Source: Notospermus geniculatus (lineage: Eukaryota; Nemertea; Pilidiophora; Heteronemertea; Lineidae). From it: 64,000 nt of DNA. The position numbers and the translations under genes are program-made. The notes under the pieces were generated by a model. The model worked only from the letters and a program-made list of their open reading frames with translations, did not search any database and was not told the DNA's origin. The stretch spans positions 280,572 through 344,571 of the forward strand of contig NMRB01000330.1 of assembly GCA_002633025.1 (NCBI GenBank). The letters are read 5' to 3'. Of this stretch, positions 34,672-49,211 are shown piece after piece; the stretch's first letter is position 1, and every line of letters begins with the position of its first letter.

Positions 34672-35453
34672 ATGACGGACAGGGTCGATATCCCCGGCTG
34701 TGATACTCATACAATGGACATGACATCACCGAATTTGGACGTAGGACAGTCCGATGGAAGTTTTGAAAACGGAGTGACCACAACGATGTCGGATACACCG
34801 GGAACAGCGAAATCTTTGTCAGATGGAGAAACGACTGGAGATGAGAATGTACCAAGTCCAAAACAAGGATCAGAAAATGTAACAGATTTGTTATCCGGGA
34901 AGAATTTGACATTTTCACCTGAGCAGGTTGCGTGTGTCTGCGAGGCTCTTCAACAGAGCGGGAACATTGACCGGTTAGCGCGGTTTCTCTGGTCCCTGCC
35001 CCCCAGTGAGTTATTACGGGGGTCCGAGGCGGTGTTGAAGGCCCGGGCAGTGGTAGCTTTCCATAGGGGAAGTTTTAGAGAACTATATGCCATATTGGAG
35101 TCACATAATTTTGACCCCAGTAACCATGCTATGCTCCAACAGATGTGGTACAAGGCCCATTACATGGAGGCCCAGAAAATTCGCGGACGGCCTCTTGGCG
35201 CTGTGGACAAATACAGACTGCGCCGCAAGTACCCTTTGCCTAAGACAATCTGGGATGGTGAGGAGACTGTTTACTGTTTCAAGGAAAAATCAAGGCAGGC
35301 ACTTAAGGAATGTTACAAACAAAATCGCTACCCGACACCTGATGAGAAGCGCAACCTTGCCAAGAAAACTGGTCTAACTTTGACACAAGTCAGCAATTGG
35401 TTTAAGAACAGACGGCAGAGAGACCGGACACCACAGCAACAGCATTGTAGAAA
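34672..35453 (+). CDS. Six4/5: SIX4/5-class homeobox transcription factor, exon 1 (SIX domain + homeodomain)
   Basis: This exon codes for residues 1-260 plus two bases of the next codon. The acidic, Ser/Thr-rich N-terminus (1-78) is followed by the SIX protein-interaction domain at about 81-190 ([47 protein letters not shown]). The SIX-type homeodomain is at about 193-252 ([15 protein letters not shown], recognition helix [14 protein letters not shown]). Valine in EETVYCF, where SIX1/2 has serine, and the sequence [13 protein letters not shown] favour the SIX4/5 class. SIX proteins bind DNA in the nucleus, partner with Eya through the SIX domain and act in the Pax-Six-Eya-Dach network in muscle, sensory and neural development. 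ATG 34672 is the first in frame, and the long open N-terminus supports it. The donor is AA|GTAAGT, phase 2. Confidence 0.97.
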
Positions 35454-38400
35454 GTAAGTCATCTTTTAATTTCTCATTTCTTACACGTTCTTGTTGAGTG
35501 GATGCACTGCTTCATTGCACGTGTGTTGTTAATGTTAGAAAAGTCATGCGCTTCCACAAATGCTGCAAAATTTTCTTACAAAACTTGCAGTGCGGCTCAA
35601 AAATAGGGCAAACTCTAGGCCTGTTATGAAATATATGATTACGTAATAGGCATATCAGTCTTCATCCAAATGGTATATGTAATAGGCTTCATCAAATCTT
35701 ATCCTTATTGGCCTACTTTATCAGATAGGCCTAATACATAAAGCATAATTTTTCCTTTCCTAACTCTTCCTCAAAATACTCTGTAGAACCATAGGTAAGC
35801 TAGCAAAGAGTAAACTACATTGTAGGAACTAGCCACATTGTTTTGCTTCTTGGTGTCCCCAAATGCAGGTGAAATAGTTCAGGTCTGTAACTGCTGTAAC
35901 TCTGTAAACAGGCGTGGGAATTGACAAACGTATCGCTTATTTATTTAACGTTTCTCTCATGTATGGCTTCATTTCAAATGCGGATTTGACGGCCGCAACT
36001 AGGTGATTACTTGATGGCATGGCCCAGATTTACATGAAGTTTGATAACCTTTATGAAATTTACAAGGCGTGTTTCAGACGCCTGTAATTTGCAAGGCTCA
36101 CACCCGTTGCACGCTTTCAAGGATTCTGTTGAAAACAACTCTGCAACGTAGCAACACGTTGCGACAGCTTGCGTCAATTTCACTTCTGTAATCTGAACTC
36201 TAAGAGCACTTGAAAATCATTTTACATTTCTTCAGTTGGATGTCACAGGTGATTTTTATATTCAAGCACAATTATTCTCTGGGTCCTTGATTGATTAACT
36301 CCACTCCATTGTGCATTACCCCCTCGTACATCGGCTTGTGCATGTGCTATGTAAACTGATATTCAAGGATTATGTCGCTTATTCACAGCTCATGGCAAAT
36401 TGCACTGATTACATGTACCTCTGAAAGCAAGAATGATCTTGCAACTTTACACACGGCTGGTTTGTCTTGTCCTGCTTATTGTTGGATGATGCATCAAATA
36501 CTTCCTTTAGCTACTCTTACACTGCTGTTGACGTACCATGCACGTACCCACCTGGCCCTTGATATCAACCTTTCCCCATTGTCCCTGTTGTGAAATTGTT
36601 CCTTCATTTAATTCTGTGTAGCTCGCAGTCTCCTTGGAACGCATGTCCAACACATGGCAGTATATGCAAGAAGCCGACTTGTTTGCAGAGAAAAAGATGT
36701 TCTTCATCTTAACCTGGCACCTTTGTGTCATCCAATGTCATTTGACAAGGATCATCATCTTTGAGTTGTTTTCGTCCTGGCCCTGTCCCTGACCATTCTC
36801 CATCCATTGAGGCAGATTCGTGACAATCGGTGACCTGTCTTCATCAATCAAATGGATCGTTTGACATCTCTTCTTGTCATAAAGAAAAAAATCTTGGGTT
36901 CCTGTATCAGGGAGTCTTACCATTCTCAACTTTCCACAAGAACATGGTCAGGCAAACATGGGGACCTTGGTTGTTCGACGCCCTCCTCATTCGTTCTTTC
37001 TTGTTGGTATACCGTACCGGACGGGGTTGTTCCAAACGCAATCCTTCTTTACCAAGAGGCCCATATGCGTGAACGTCCGCCCTGATTTGTGCAAATCTGT
37101 GCCCCAGCAATTATTTACGTCGCACAAGGCCATTGGATTATAAGGTTCTGCATCCGTCTGGAGGCTGATTTTATGGTGATTGCCGTTGGATTTGGGGAAC
37201 CTCGGGCAGTTTACCCTGCGTTCGTCTTGGGACCAGTTAGCAACAGTGAGGCCCACTCGCACGGCCAGTGTAGGAATGCACGTATTACCATTTATGACAC
37301 AGTGTTGCCAGCATGTTTCATTCAGAAGCTGGGTGTATGATAGCTGAGGGCATCCCTGAGGCGAGCCCGCATTGGTACGTTGTACACTCCTTTATTTCTC
37401 ACTTCATAATCACATCAGACCTCCGCCCCTTCCAGCAGAATCCTGCTTCGAGGCTTTTTGTGAATTATGATTATTTGTACAAATCATCTGTTTTATACGA
37501 ACGCAATGTAATTAGATATTAGTGCCCTGCGTGAGTCAGGCAATTCATGCTATTTCGTGGACGTCCCTGGCGCAGGTTTTTTCCTGTACCAAATATTATG
37601 ACCGCATACCATGTGGTCACCCATGCGGAGGAATATCACCACTTGACCACGTGACACGACCTCACCAAACATCCATTTTATCGGGAGGACGTGGCGGACG
37701 CAAATCGCACCATACAAGAAGAAATTAAGGGGAAAATTAGATAAATATTATTAAGTAAACTCTCCAACAATAGCTTGATCGGCATGAGCTTCACTTAAGC
37801 GCAATTAGAGCGCTACCCGAGATGCGGATTGCCCGCGAGCGCGGTGCAGCAATGGCCGTCAAACTCCGCCATAAAACGTTACCGGCTGACATTTTATACT
37901 TTAATGGCGGTGTCGCTTTTAAAATCTCCACAAAACACCGTGATCAGTTTAAACGGTGTGGAAATTTGAGGACGTGTGAGTTCTTAAGTGATTTTGGGTA
38001 GTTCGGCGCTCTCTGCATCCGTCCATCGTCTTTGGTAAGCGAGGTAGGCCGGAAAATCTTCTCTGAATCAAAGAAGCTGGCGGTGTTAGCAGAGGGTCCA
38101 TTTCATTCGCTGGGTTGGTCGCTACCTCCTTGGTAGGGTTACTCATCCTTTTGGTTTATTGTTCTTGAAAAAAGGATGCCAAGGCAGGAAGGAGTAGGAA
38201 ATCATCATCCGTATGAGATGACACTAAGGTTCCATTATGGAGAGGCTTCCCTTTCATGTTTTGTCTTGAACTTACCAGCCTGGCCATTTTTCGGTGTCGC
38301 TGTATACGAACTGAACGGACTTGTCCGACGTGCCTTATAGAATATCGTAGAATGGGTCAATGAGTGCGAAGTTCGTAACATTTTCTTCATGTGTTCCCAA

Positions 38401-40562
38401 TTTATCTTATAAAGACGAAAAGTTTGAGTACGAATCAACGATGCGTTACTTCTATTTATTTATTAGTGCAACATCTCTGAAGTGGATCTTAAGTTTTGTC
38501 AAATCCAACTTGGCTTTGCAACGGGGACACTAATGCGTGTCTAACACCATATGTTGAGTTGTCTCTCTCAGGGAAGGACACAGTCAGACGAATTAGGGGA
38601 ATGGGGCTTCCTATTCTTCATCAGTTAGCAGTGTCAACAAGACTTCTATGCGATGCCCATTGACTGACACTTAACACTCACGCGGACAATGGCCGCTCGT
38701 CTGAGAGGCGAGACTCTTATTGGACATGAATGGGTGCTTGACGTCTGAATTGCCGCGAGTGGAGAATAGCCAGTTGAGATTTGTAAGAACCACCTCTGTC
38801 GCCAGGAATGAATTGTATAAGGTCATCTCTCTCTGTAACTGATAGACTAGAAGCAGAGAGTCATCTGGGTAAATTCCGACATTGAAGACAATTATTTTAA
38901 CAAATCCTTTTAAGATAATGTTATAATGCGTTTTTAGATAATCTAACAATACATTTCTATTTTTCTTGCTGCGTTAATTTCTGTTCAGTCGCCTCTTTGT
39001 TTGGGTCTGGCGTCGGATGTCTCAAAATGACGACTGTAGGCTATACCACTAACGGGGCGTTTGTCAATCTGCACAAACCATTCGATTTTCTTTTTTTGAC
39101 ATTTCGAATGAAGTGTCCATTAGAACACAGCAAGTCAAATGACATGAATTCAACACCAAGCACGTTTATTCACTGGTCGGTTTTACTGTGACGAACCAGC
39201 TTGATACTCGTTGTAAAGTAATAAGTGCAATAAAAGTATAATAGTATGTACTCCATCTCAATATGATATAAGCACTGACAAATTGTAGTAACAATTGGAA
39301 ATATTAAGCATGATGAGACGCTCTGTACGGTATCCTCAATCACAGCCCACGTAGTCAGGAATCACACCATGTGGACTCAGTTTCAATCACACATTCATGT
39401 GACGAGTCACAATAGCTGTGTGGACATCCAAACAAAAAAACGTTAAGATTGTTTGGGAACCTGACTGCTGTTCGTTGCTACAGAAGCCATTGAATCTGGC
39501 TAATAAAATAACCTTTCAGCACGTATAGCTAATTATTTATTAAGTAGGATGACCTGCGGGATGAGAGACTACCATTTTTTTCCAAGGAAAAATGGACCGT
39601 TCCCTCGCGGGATCGAAAACTTGAAGTGAGAATGCAAAGGTTGACAAAGGGAACGTTTTTGGGCCTGTTTCATGAGCACATAAACAGAAATCTGGAGAAT
39701 TTATTTGAGATTTTGTGATCACGTCACCAGCAGACATTGCTTAAGGTATGAGTATCATCTTTCAACCCTTTTGTGAGGTCTGCATCGCATGTCAAGCCGA
39801 GATGGAGGCTGCAACACGCGTGTTCACAAAGTTAACAATCTTTTCACGATTAATATCTAATCGTCATGCATGTGCGTAAGAGCGTTTTGTAGTGTTGCCC
39901 TTTCTGAGTGTTTCCATACATTCAAACGACAGTTAAAAGATATCATAACTTTTCAACAAGGGAACACCGTTGCACTTTACGATGAATCCATGGCCGACCA
40001 CTTCCCAAACTATTGTTTCTCCACTGCATATTCGTGTTCACCACTCGCTTGTGCTATGCTTTTGGTGTACTTGTCAGTTGATATTGCCTGAAGGTTTGAA
40101 CGACGGCACTAATAGATAGGTAAACTCTGTACGTTATTGACACATTAAGTATAAAATCCCCGGGGGATTCTGCCTCGCGATAATGACGTTACCAAGCGAA
40201 ATGAGATGATTTTAAACCTTTTGATGAAATTTCAATATTTATTGTGGTTTCAAAAACACTGTTTCACTTGATACTTTCTGGTCATGCCCCGACCTGCGCA
40301 CTGGACCACTTAAACAAAACTTACCCCCGTACGCCTGACGGCAACGTTTACCCCAGGGCTTTGGCTCGGTGCTGAGAAATGCAAATATGCTGTTCTCCTA
40401 GGCCTAGGTAGGAGCACGAACACGCTTTATACGAGTTGAAAAACTTCTCCTCGTTCCCAGTGCGTCGATTTCAAATACGAACACGTTCACTTCTGCATGT
40501 AGTTTGACCTGAACCGAATCACGTTGGACCGGGTACCCTCTATCGCAGTCCAGACGGCCTAA

Positions 40563-40943
40563 AGCCCCGTTTATACAGAGCACGGTTTGCGGTCCGGCAT
40601 CCGGCATACGGTTACGGCCTCCGGAACGGGAATGCGGCTTGTCGTTCCAACAGGATACGGTGAACGGGCACGGTTTTCTCGACGGCAGCGAATCGTGATG
40701 ATCTCCTTTTCTCACGTGATATTAAAACAGTCCGCTGATTGGTTCAGGCCCGTCCGGCGTTGCGGCGGCCGTACAGAAATTGCTCTGGAGGCATTCAATG
40801 CGGCGCGGCGTCCGGACACCGCAACGGCGAGTGCGGCGGCCGCGCTCTGTATAAACGGTTGTAGGAAAATACCTTGATGCATTCTGGACGGAAAACGCAC
40901 ACCGGACGCCGGACCGCAAACCGTGCTCTGTATAAACGGGGCT
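40563..40943. mobile_element. 381-bp MITE with TAA target duplication (PIF/Harbinger-like)
   Basis: The inverted ends begin AGCCCCGTTTATACAGAGCA and continue through CGGTTTGCGGTCCGGC, and are perfect complements for more than 35 bases. TAA flanks both sides (40560-40562 and 40944-40946). The interior is strongly GC- and CpG-rich and itself repetitive. A 3-bp TWA target and CCCCGTTTA-type ends are characteristic of PIF/Harbinger MITEs. The near-perfect ends suggest a young copy. Confidence 0.85.
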
Positions 40944-40946
40944 TAA

Positions 40947-43900
40947 GGGTTACCAGTTGCCTCATGTCCGTCATATCTGTCCAGGTGTAGGCGTATGTCC
41001 TTTGTTGGGCGGTCACAACTTCGGTCAAGTCATTCCCACGGTCAACTTGCCGGAGGTCGGCAACAGCTCTCTTCATACCCACACATCATTGGCTTCCCAA
41101 CCTTGCCGTAGACCACGGGATTCCTGTGGTTCGTCCACGTCTGCTATAGTATTTGATATGATAAACATCAGCAAAGGCTGGTCAAGGCAAAACTATACCT
41201 TCGGTACAATCAGTTCTTTGCTCGTTTCAGCGATTTCCTGGCTGTAACGCTGCTTCCTTTGGGAGTCGCATTCAAAAAATCACGGCTCGTTTTTGTCAAA
41301 AACCGTTTTTTCACAGCTTTACATTGTCTTCTAAGTGTCAAGAGTGTACCGCTGGGTCGCATTCAGGACACCAGATGCAAGGGCAGGTAAAAAGCTCTTA
41401 GCATTGTCTTCATGTTTGTTGGAAATCCCACGGAATAACAGGCAGTGGTGCATTATAGGGCCAGGCCGGTGAACATCGCAAAACTATGTCAGAGCCGACG
41501 GCGGTTTCGTTGCTCAGACGCGAAACCAGCGGGTCCTTGTGCTTTTCATACCAAAACGTCATTATTTCATACCGTACCCTCCGATAAACAAAAGGCTACG
41601 AAAACAGCAACAAAAACGGGAACCACTCAACAGCTTTTGGTGGATTGGCAAGCTCCGCTTTTGAGAATTGTCTCAATGCTTTCCACGGTCCGCAGTGACG
41701 CCTTTTAATTTATACCGCCGGGATGTTTGAATAGTGGTCCTAGGGAGGCCGTCTCCGTCCACAGCAGGGGCAGCAAGGCGTTTGTTCCCGGTCGAGGACG
41801 GTAAAATAGCCCGGCGTGAGTCCCGGTAGAAATGAGCAAGAGACTTCCAGAGAGGAGTAGATGACACATGGAGAATTACCGGAGGGCTGAGGGTTGGGAT
41901 AAATAGATTAAAGAGGGAGGATGTCCAGGCTTCCAGCGGTTGATGTGCTCGCTCAAGATTTGAAATGCGTCTTACTCGAAGAGCCTGGAGATGGTTCCGT
42001 GGGTTGGAATGAGGAAATTATAGGGTTCTTCCACGTCGTAGGCTCCTGCTGAACTGCGTGCCAAGTTCTCTCCTGCTTGCTCACTTCACGGTCTTCAACG
42101 ACCCGGAATTCGTTGGCTATACGTGGCAAGTTTCTTTGCTGCTGCCTGTTCAAATCAAGGTTCTTCTCTACGATTCGATACGAATTCGTCGGCTTGGGTC
42201 GAACTCGGGTAAAGAGTCATGTTTCTTCTACGTTCGAGACTCAGGAGACCACAGTGGTGGTTTAAAACCAACAACATAGGCTACTAAAGATTATTGCTAT
42301 AGACAGTAATACATAAAGGTTGCTGCTCTCTAGCCCTACGTCCCTCGTCCTTCTCTCTACGGTCTGTTCAGTGGCTGCAGCCAAACCGAAGAAGGACTGC
42401 ATGGACTGTTTCACAGTCAATGGCTTAAGGTTTTGCCCATCAATCGCTGAAAGATTCGCTATCAATTCAAAGACGATGCCGAAGCAAGTGTAAAATGTAC
42501 TTCAACAGATTTCAATCTCCTTCTCACGTTTCACGTGTTGGTGGAAATCTTCTCGATTTCCCTATCTAATGTAGAGTTCAGTCTCGCTGGGTATTTACTC
42601 CCGCGCAGAAGTGTGCATGACTAGAAGCATTCAGGCATGGAAGCAAAAAATCTCTCCTAATCGGTAAAATCAGGGAAGGAATCAGTCGGCCCAGACCATC
42701 GAGAAATTCGTTGGTTACTAGTAAATTGGCAGTGTGCGCCGCTACCAGATTTGGTGCTTTTCAACTGTTCTCGGCCTCCCTTTTGACTCCGTCTCCGTCC
42801 TGGACCAGCGGCTGCTGATCAGAATCTTCACCCAGTGATGTTGATAACTTGATCCTGCAACGCTTGAGGATGTAAACAAAATCCGTTTAGCACGTCAAGC
42901 GGTTGATTGTCGGAATAAAAGCCAACATTCTAACAGCAAATACCTGTAGTATCGCTTATAGCTTAATCTGTTTCAAATTACTGATAACTAAATTGAAAAT
43001 AATCCATCCTTTTCAGTTGAGTTCTGGTCTGTAGCCAGACGAATAAGCGCCATACTTAATGTGTCACACACAACAAAACGCGACAGAAGGTCCTGATTCA
43101 GGCGTTTGTCGTCTAAATTGTAGTCTTTCGCCTGACGAAAGTTGTAATTACACGGGGCTGCTGAAAGGTCCATCTGATAGCGATGAACGGTGAATAGAGT
43201 TGGCTTGAATGCGGCGTCCGAGACGTAGAATTAACCGACAGAATTTGTGGGGATTCGTCAATCGTCATTCTATGGTTGATTGCCAGTATGAGGAAGCTGC
43301 TTTTGTTTTCTGGGATACGTGTGTAATTTGAGAACGAAAAAGGGACGAAATTCTGTCTACCTTGCTAGACTAGGGACGCCACTGAAAACCCTTCACAGTT
43401 CAGTCGTGTTCCGTGAAATTTTTCTTTATTTGTCTGTCTGGCGGGGTTTAATAGTTGAACATGATTTTAAGGGATCGTTTACAAGGGCCTTTCATGGTGT
43501 CCTCCGTGGGTGGTAGATCTTGGGATGTAGAGTCCCCCAGTTGTCTCTCGGAAACTCAAGACAAATTCGTACTTGTCGAAACAGTTTCATCATCGGCACC
43601 ATTGGTAAACTTGTTACCAGTAAGAAATGTACAAGGTTTTAACAGATTGTCTGTTTACCTGATACAATGTATGGGACCCTTCTGTTGGCAAATCAATTGC
43701 CTTATCGGGACATCCTTTAACCATTTTTTTTCTTTGCCTTTCGATAAAAAAAGAAAGTGAATTAGCATTTATTGGCGACATATTTCTTGCTGGTTTTCTA
43801 TAACTCAGGATGGCACATCATATGCGGAAGAAAGATGAGATCACATTGCATTCTAATTGAAAGTTGAAGGGAGTTTTTTACCCTAAAACAATAGCTCCCA

Positions 43901-46310
43901 CTAAAGACTGCAAATGACTTGATCTCAAAGTGCAGACATGAATGGGCTGAACGAATATCCAAATGCTTTTGGTAATGCGGTTTGGATGCCATGTTGAATT
44001 GAAAAACTGATGCCTTAATGCAGATATAAACGACTTCCTTCAAAAGGCGGAAATACTATTACAGGGAGAAAGTCAGAGATCTGTTTCAAGCGTACATGAT
44101 ACTATGACTATAGTCATTTCACAAGGCAGATAAAGTCATTGTTGAGATGCTAATGTGCCAAAGAGCAAAAGTGAGAAGGAATGGCAAATTTGCCAAGTTT
44201 AGGAATGATGCTTCCCAGAGTTTACATATTTTATAACTATTCTTTATCTACTACCAGAGGCAAAATACTACGACTTTGGTGGAGCCGCAGCGTGATTTAT
44301 ACTGCCGATAGTATCTTATTCGTATTCTTGATTCTTGGTTCATCTTCCACACCCAGCTCAAATCTAGCCATCAACTCGTCGACGAAAAAATAAAAAAAAC
44401 ATCTTCTCTGTATCTTCGAAATATAACATCCATTTATACAGTGTAGCAGTCAAGTTCACATCTCATCGGTCACGTGACCCATTCGCAGACGAGATCTTAT
44501 TCCTAATTGAAGTGATGCCGTCTGCTCGTCTCGACTGCGAAAATTAAAAACCCGAACTGCAGGTGTCCTGTTTCGGCGTCTCGGAGACATGAGACACTTG
44601 TAGAGGGAAACTTCTTCAATATAAGAAGCGAGAGAAAACGAATTGCAAAACACTTATGCGACAGCTCATGTTCAGAAAGAAGAGTCCCTTTTTCCCTATA
44701 ATTGGCCACAAACGGCTCCCTGTCTTAGAGTGTCTTCAGTATCATCAAAAGAAACCAATGATAGGGTTTGTCTCGTGTTTTTTAAGCCCTCCCTCCTAAA
44801 CTTTACTAATTCTAAATTCGGAACATGTCCAAGTGTGGCTACTTTAATAACCGTTAAATCATTACAATATTCGTCCCATATTTTTGCATGCATGATTTTC
44901 AAATTTTGCCAAATCGAGTAAAATGTGGCGTTTTCATGAATTTCAGATCACAGTGGGACTATTGCGACACGTTGAGCTTTGCCAAGTACCACATAGTATC
45001 GTGAGTAAAAATTTTACAAAATTACACCCTCCCCTTCCTCGCTAAATCTTCCCTTTATTCTATACCTTTCAATCTTTGTCACAGTCTTTTGAAGTGTCTG
45101 ACAAACACAAGCAGCCTGACATGCTCGCTGCAACTCTGTCGCATTCTAACCCTCCTTTTCTTTGAATACTGTATCAGCAGATCGCTGTTATTGCTCTTCA
45201 CAATCTTCCGTTTACAAATCAGATCATTTTAGCATTAGAAACTCTGCACGCCTTTTAATTTCCTCTTTGCACTTTCCGACCAAACTAAAGCATCTTCATC
45301 CCACATTATGAACTCCTGTTTACTAACCATGTAATATGCTTTACTAATAATTGCTCTGCACTCTCTGGGCCATATCAAGCCCCAGATGATGATTTTCTTG
45401 AAGTAATTCCCTGACAGTTTACAAATCAGGTGACAGTCGACAGAATCACCTCACGTTCTATGAGTCTTAATGAACAACCTCTGCACGCTCCATGAGACTC
45501 AGTGAAGACGTGAAATCGTACCACAAAGATCGATTTCCCCAGTCCCCAGAAAGCGCCCCCTGACGACCGTCATCGAGAGAAGATGTTTTTGGCGACATGA
45601 TCGGGACGTTTCAGAATCCTGGTACCCTCAATGAGGGTCCTATATCTGTTTTCAGATTTACTCTAATATGATGTTTCGGCATAACGACATGAGGACGTGG
45701 ACAACACGTTAACATGTCTCTATATGAAGTCTCGCTTTGATGCTTTTCCCCTCTTTTATAGGTGTATCGATGTTTGTCGTCTAGCCTATCAGTGGCACTC
45801 ATCAAGGTTTCACAAACAAAGCATCCATGTTTAATCAAATGTACATTCTTGTATAATTGATTGATAAGTCCCCGTCAATGGGTGTGGCTTGTGCTCGTTC
45901 TGGTATCGGTATCATGGTGTAAGGGCTTTATCATCAACCGATAGGTTTATGAAGGAATTGGCTTGGTAACCCAATCTACCGACATGAGTTTAGCATACCC
46001 CAGGACCAAAATTGGAATTTTAGATGAAAAATACTTAATAACTATGGTAATAACTTGTAAAATTGATAACTATTCAGTTCTGTTTTGATGTTGATGTTGT
46101 GGGTCTATTTCAATCAACTGGAAAGTTCGTTTTTCAAACAAGTTGTATTGGTCTTCAAAGGTTTTTATGGTTGTTTTTCCGAATACGAGTCTACGGCCGT
46201 TGGGAATGATTAACATGAATGACCTATGTAATGATCAAATAATAAATAAAAAGTTTTATCGTCCATTCGTTGAACTTTGAGCGTCAACTGGGATGTAGTT
46301 GGTCATCCAT
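40947..46310. other. Intronic sequence, no further feature recognised
   Basis: No exon, tRNA-like sequence, array or long hairpin was seen. The open frames here are short (up to about 101 codons) with random-looking translations. Confidence 0.35.
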
Positions 46311-46316
46311 AAAAAA

Positions 46317-46417
46317 AACTTCGTTCCAGCCTTCCAATGACCCATTCCATGTGTTCCATATTCAGGATTGGTGAATATAAAAGGTGGAATGATGACATCG
46401 GAAGGTGGAACGAAGTT
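46317..46417. repeat. Small inverted repeat, 18-19 bp arms
   Basis: AACTTCGTTCCAGCCTTCC (46317-46335) is mirrored by GGAAGGTGGAACGAAGTT (46400-46417), with a second TTCCA/TGGAA pair inside. It could be a short MITE or a structured transcript element. No target duplication is evident. Confidence 0.5.
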
Positions 46418-49200
46418 CTCATCAGATCCAACATCACCACGTTTGGCAACAGCATCCAGCTTACTTTCTATAATATAGTTAGATGCACTGATTATGTATT
46501 ATGTCATTAATTCCTGCAAGCCTTCCCAACCGCTCGCCCTCCGCACACATCAACCTTCCAACTGCCTACCTGTTGCTGCACAAGAAACATTCGATTCGCC
46601 GGGGCCATCACTGATGAAACCCGACTCGGCTAATATTTCCCCGTCACATTGCCATGGAAACAGGAGTTTTATGGCGACAATTCTGCCTTCCTTTTAAGCG
46701 TATCTCTTCTGTGCCTTCATTATAAACTAAGTCATAATCTGGTGATGAGTGCTCGCAGACTGTCACCCTGTGTACTGGGCGTTGCATTTGCTTATGCATA
46801 TAAAAAACGCCATAATGAAGACATTATTTTTTTCCAGTGCATTGTACACGGATTTATTACACTGACATTATGTAAGACTGGTAGCTAAACTACGGCCAGA
46901 TCACAATCAATCGAATACACTGGTTCGAACACTAATTAAGGGTCAATTTGTTCTTCCTCATGCTTTGTTCGGAACTAACGTGGCGAAGATTAACAAAGCT
47001 TTTTGCATACTGGTTGACAAATTTAATCGGCCATCATAAATACTTTATGAACTCAAACTTCATATGGTCAGCATTCAAAGGAAAATTGTTGATGTCAACG
47101 GAAATCTTACATGGCTGCAAAATAAACTCTCAGTTGGTGCTTCTTTCATGGCATTCCAACGACATCGTTCTTCTTGGTATATATCCTGGATGGTTTCACC
47201 TAGGCCTACGTGTTGAGGCAGAAGCTTTGCTTCATCCAGCGCCGTTTCTAGCCAACTATTTACGTGCAATAGACGGACGTCCCCTTCGCGATAATGTTAC
47301 AGAGGCTGCAGATATATCGGTTCTGCTCCATCACTTTGATGTTGAGAGACTGTAAGCGGATGAGTCTGAGTGTTATCTTCTTTAAAAAGGAGCCAAGCCA
47401 TCCCTAGGGGGCTCGGGAACTGACCAAGTCTGCTCTAAACCTCTGGTGCCCTTTCCTAGTGATTGCATCCATTGCTTGGCATACCAAGGGGAAGTGGTAT
47501 TTGCTTCCAAATTGTTGGGGTCGGGTTTCAAAAGGGCAGGAAAAGAAGGTTGAGGAATTTCTGGGGGTTGGGGTAGGCCGTCCTGATACGGTGGGCGTGA
47601 TGGCTAACCTTAGTCCCTCAACCGTATGGAAACCACCTCACCCCTGGGTCGAAAATGACTTAATGAGGCCGTGGTTTTGGCACAATTGGCCTTTCATAGG
47701 GGGGCTGCATAACTTGTACATTTTGGTTATGGCTCATAATAGCCATTGTTAAGTGGGGAAGTTTGTTCTAATCAAAACACTGCGGTTGTGGTGTGCAGCG
47801 CAAGGCTATCGGATGTCAGTCTCCGCCGGGGTACAATCACACTGCGGATGTTGGGAGTCAAGTGGTTATTAGCCCTTGACGGACAATGGACGCGCAGCTA
47901 GAATAACTATATTCGTCTTCACCACTGGTTACAAGTGTTGTCTTTGGTTAACACCGCTGTGACTCTTTCGTGGTTACCTAACCGTGGTCGCTCTCCTGTT
48001 GTTTCCATGACATTCCCATTGTCCACATCTCTCCCGAGGTTTGGGGTGATGGCAGGTTTAAAATATTGTTTGTTATTTATATAGTAACCCTTGGTAAAAA
48101 AAAGATGGTGACAGAAAATCATGGTTCCTTCTGGTTTAGAGACCAGGGACTTCATTCAAATGCTTCTTGGGGGCTTTCGGATCCCGCACGTTGGCTTGTT
48201 TCGTCAGTCTCCCGTACATGGCGAAACATGGTAAAAGCAAAGGAAGCCAGTCGCGTCGAATCTACGCCGCAACATCGCGCAAGATGCGATGTGATTGGTC
48301 GAAATAATAAAAAAATCTTTGCAGGTCTCACTACACAGATTTGATAAGAAGTAATGTTTTGTTGGTCCCAGGCATGCGAGCATTGCTGTTCCAACCAACC
48401 ATGCAGAGCGAAAATACGTTTCACTGATTCGGGCACGTGGGAAATGGTGCAGGTGATGAGATAACGCCCTGTCGCTTTCTCCATATTACTCAGTCATCAT
48501 CATTACACATGCATTACTCAACCTCAAGAATGACTACATTAAAGTCACAATAATGCGGGATGCTTCTTCTAAAAATCAAACAAAATCCTTTCAACTTCTC
48601 TAAATCAAAGCAATACATTCAAATAAGTCTTTTGAGATGGATTTTTCTTCTGACGACGCCCACGTGATGTGGATGTCTCTCCAGACAGGTTAATGTAGAG
48701 AAGTGGCCCGAAACAATGCATTAAGAAGAAGGGGAGAGAGAAACAAAGGTTTGCAACCCTTGAAATGACACAAAGGGATGCATTAGTCAGTTGTTTGTCA
48801 TAATGGATTTTATTGTTCAGTTTTAAGTTTGATAACAAACAATTTTCAATCCTGATTCTGTGTGCCCGGATGTGATATTACACATCGTGGCTCACTGAGA
48901 TGTTATACCCGCGTTACATGCAAGCATGGGGGATCGCATTTGAAAAGATGTTCAACATACATGTAGTTGCTCTTTTCGCATTCGACGAATGTGACCGAGA
49001 TATTTCACGGTCGAGGACGAGGTTTACTCTAGTTTTGTTGATGATTTCTGAGCTCTAATCTTCTCTGACCTCGTCCCTAAATGGCTTTCGGTCTTCAGAA
49101 TGACGTAGAAACAAATTTCTATTGATGACTACATAATATATGTGGTCGTATATTTTCATCTCTTGCTGCCGGTTTATTCCCATTCCGCCTCCAAATAGAA
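46418..49200. other. Intronic sequence, no further feature recognised
   Basis: The longest frame (46948-47355, 135 codons, +) has no domain and lies in ordinary AT-rich sequence. Nothing else stands out. Confidence 0.35.
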
Positions 49201-49211
49201 ACTCTATAGCC

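Noticed and set aside
36372-37728. Cluster of overlapping short frames on both strands in the SIX4/5 intron
   Set aside because: All are under 100 codons, mutually overlapping, and without domain or splice signals.
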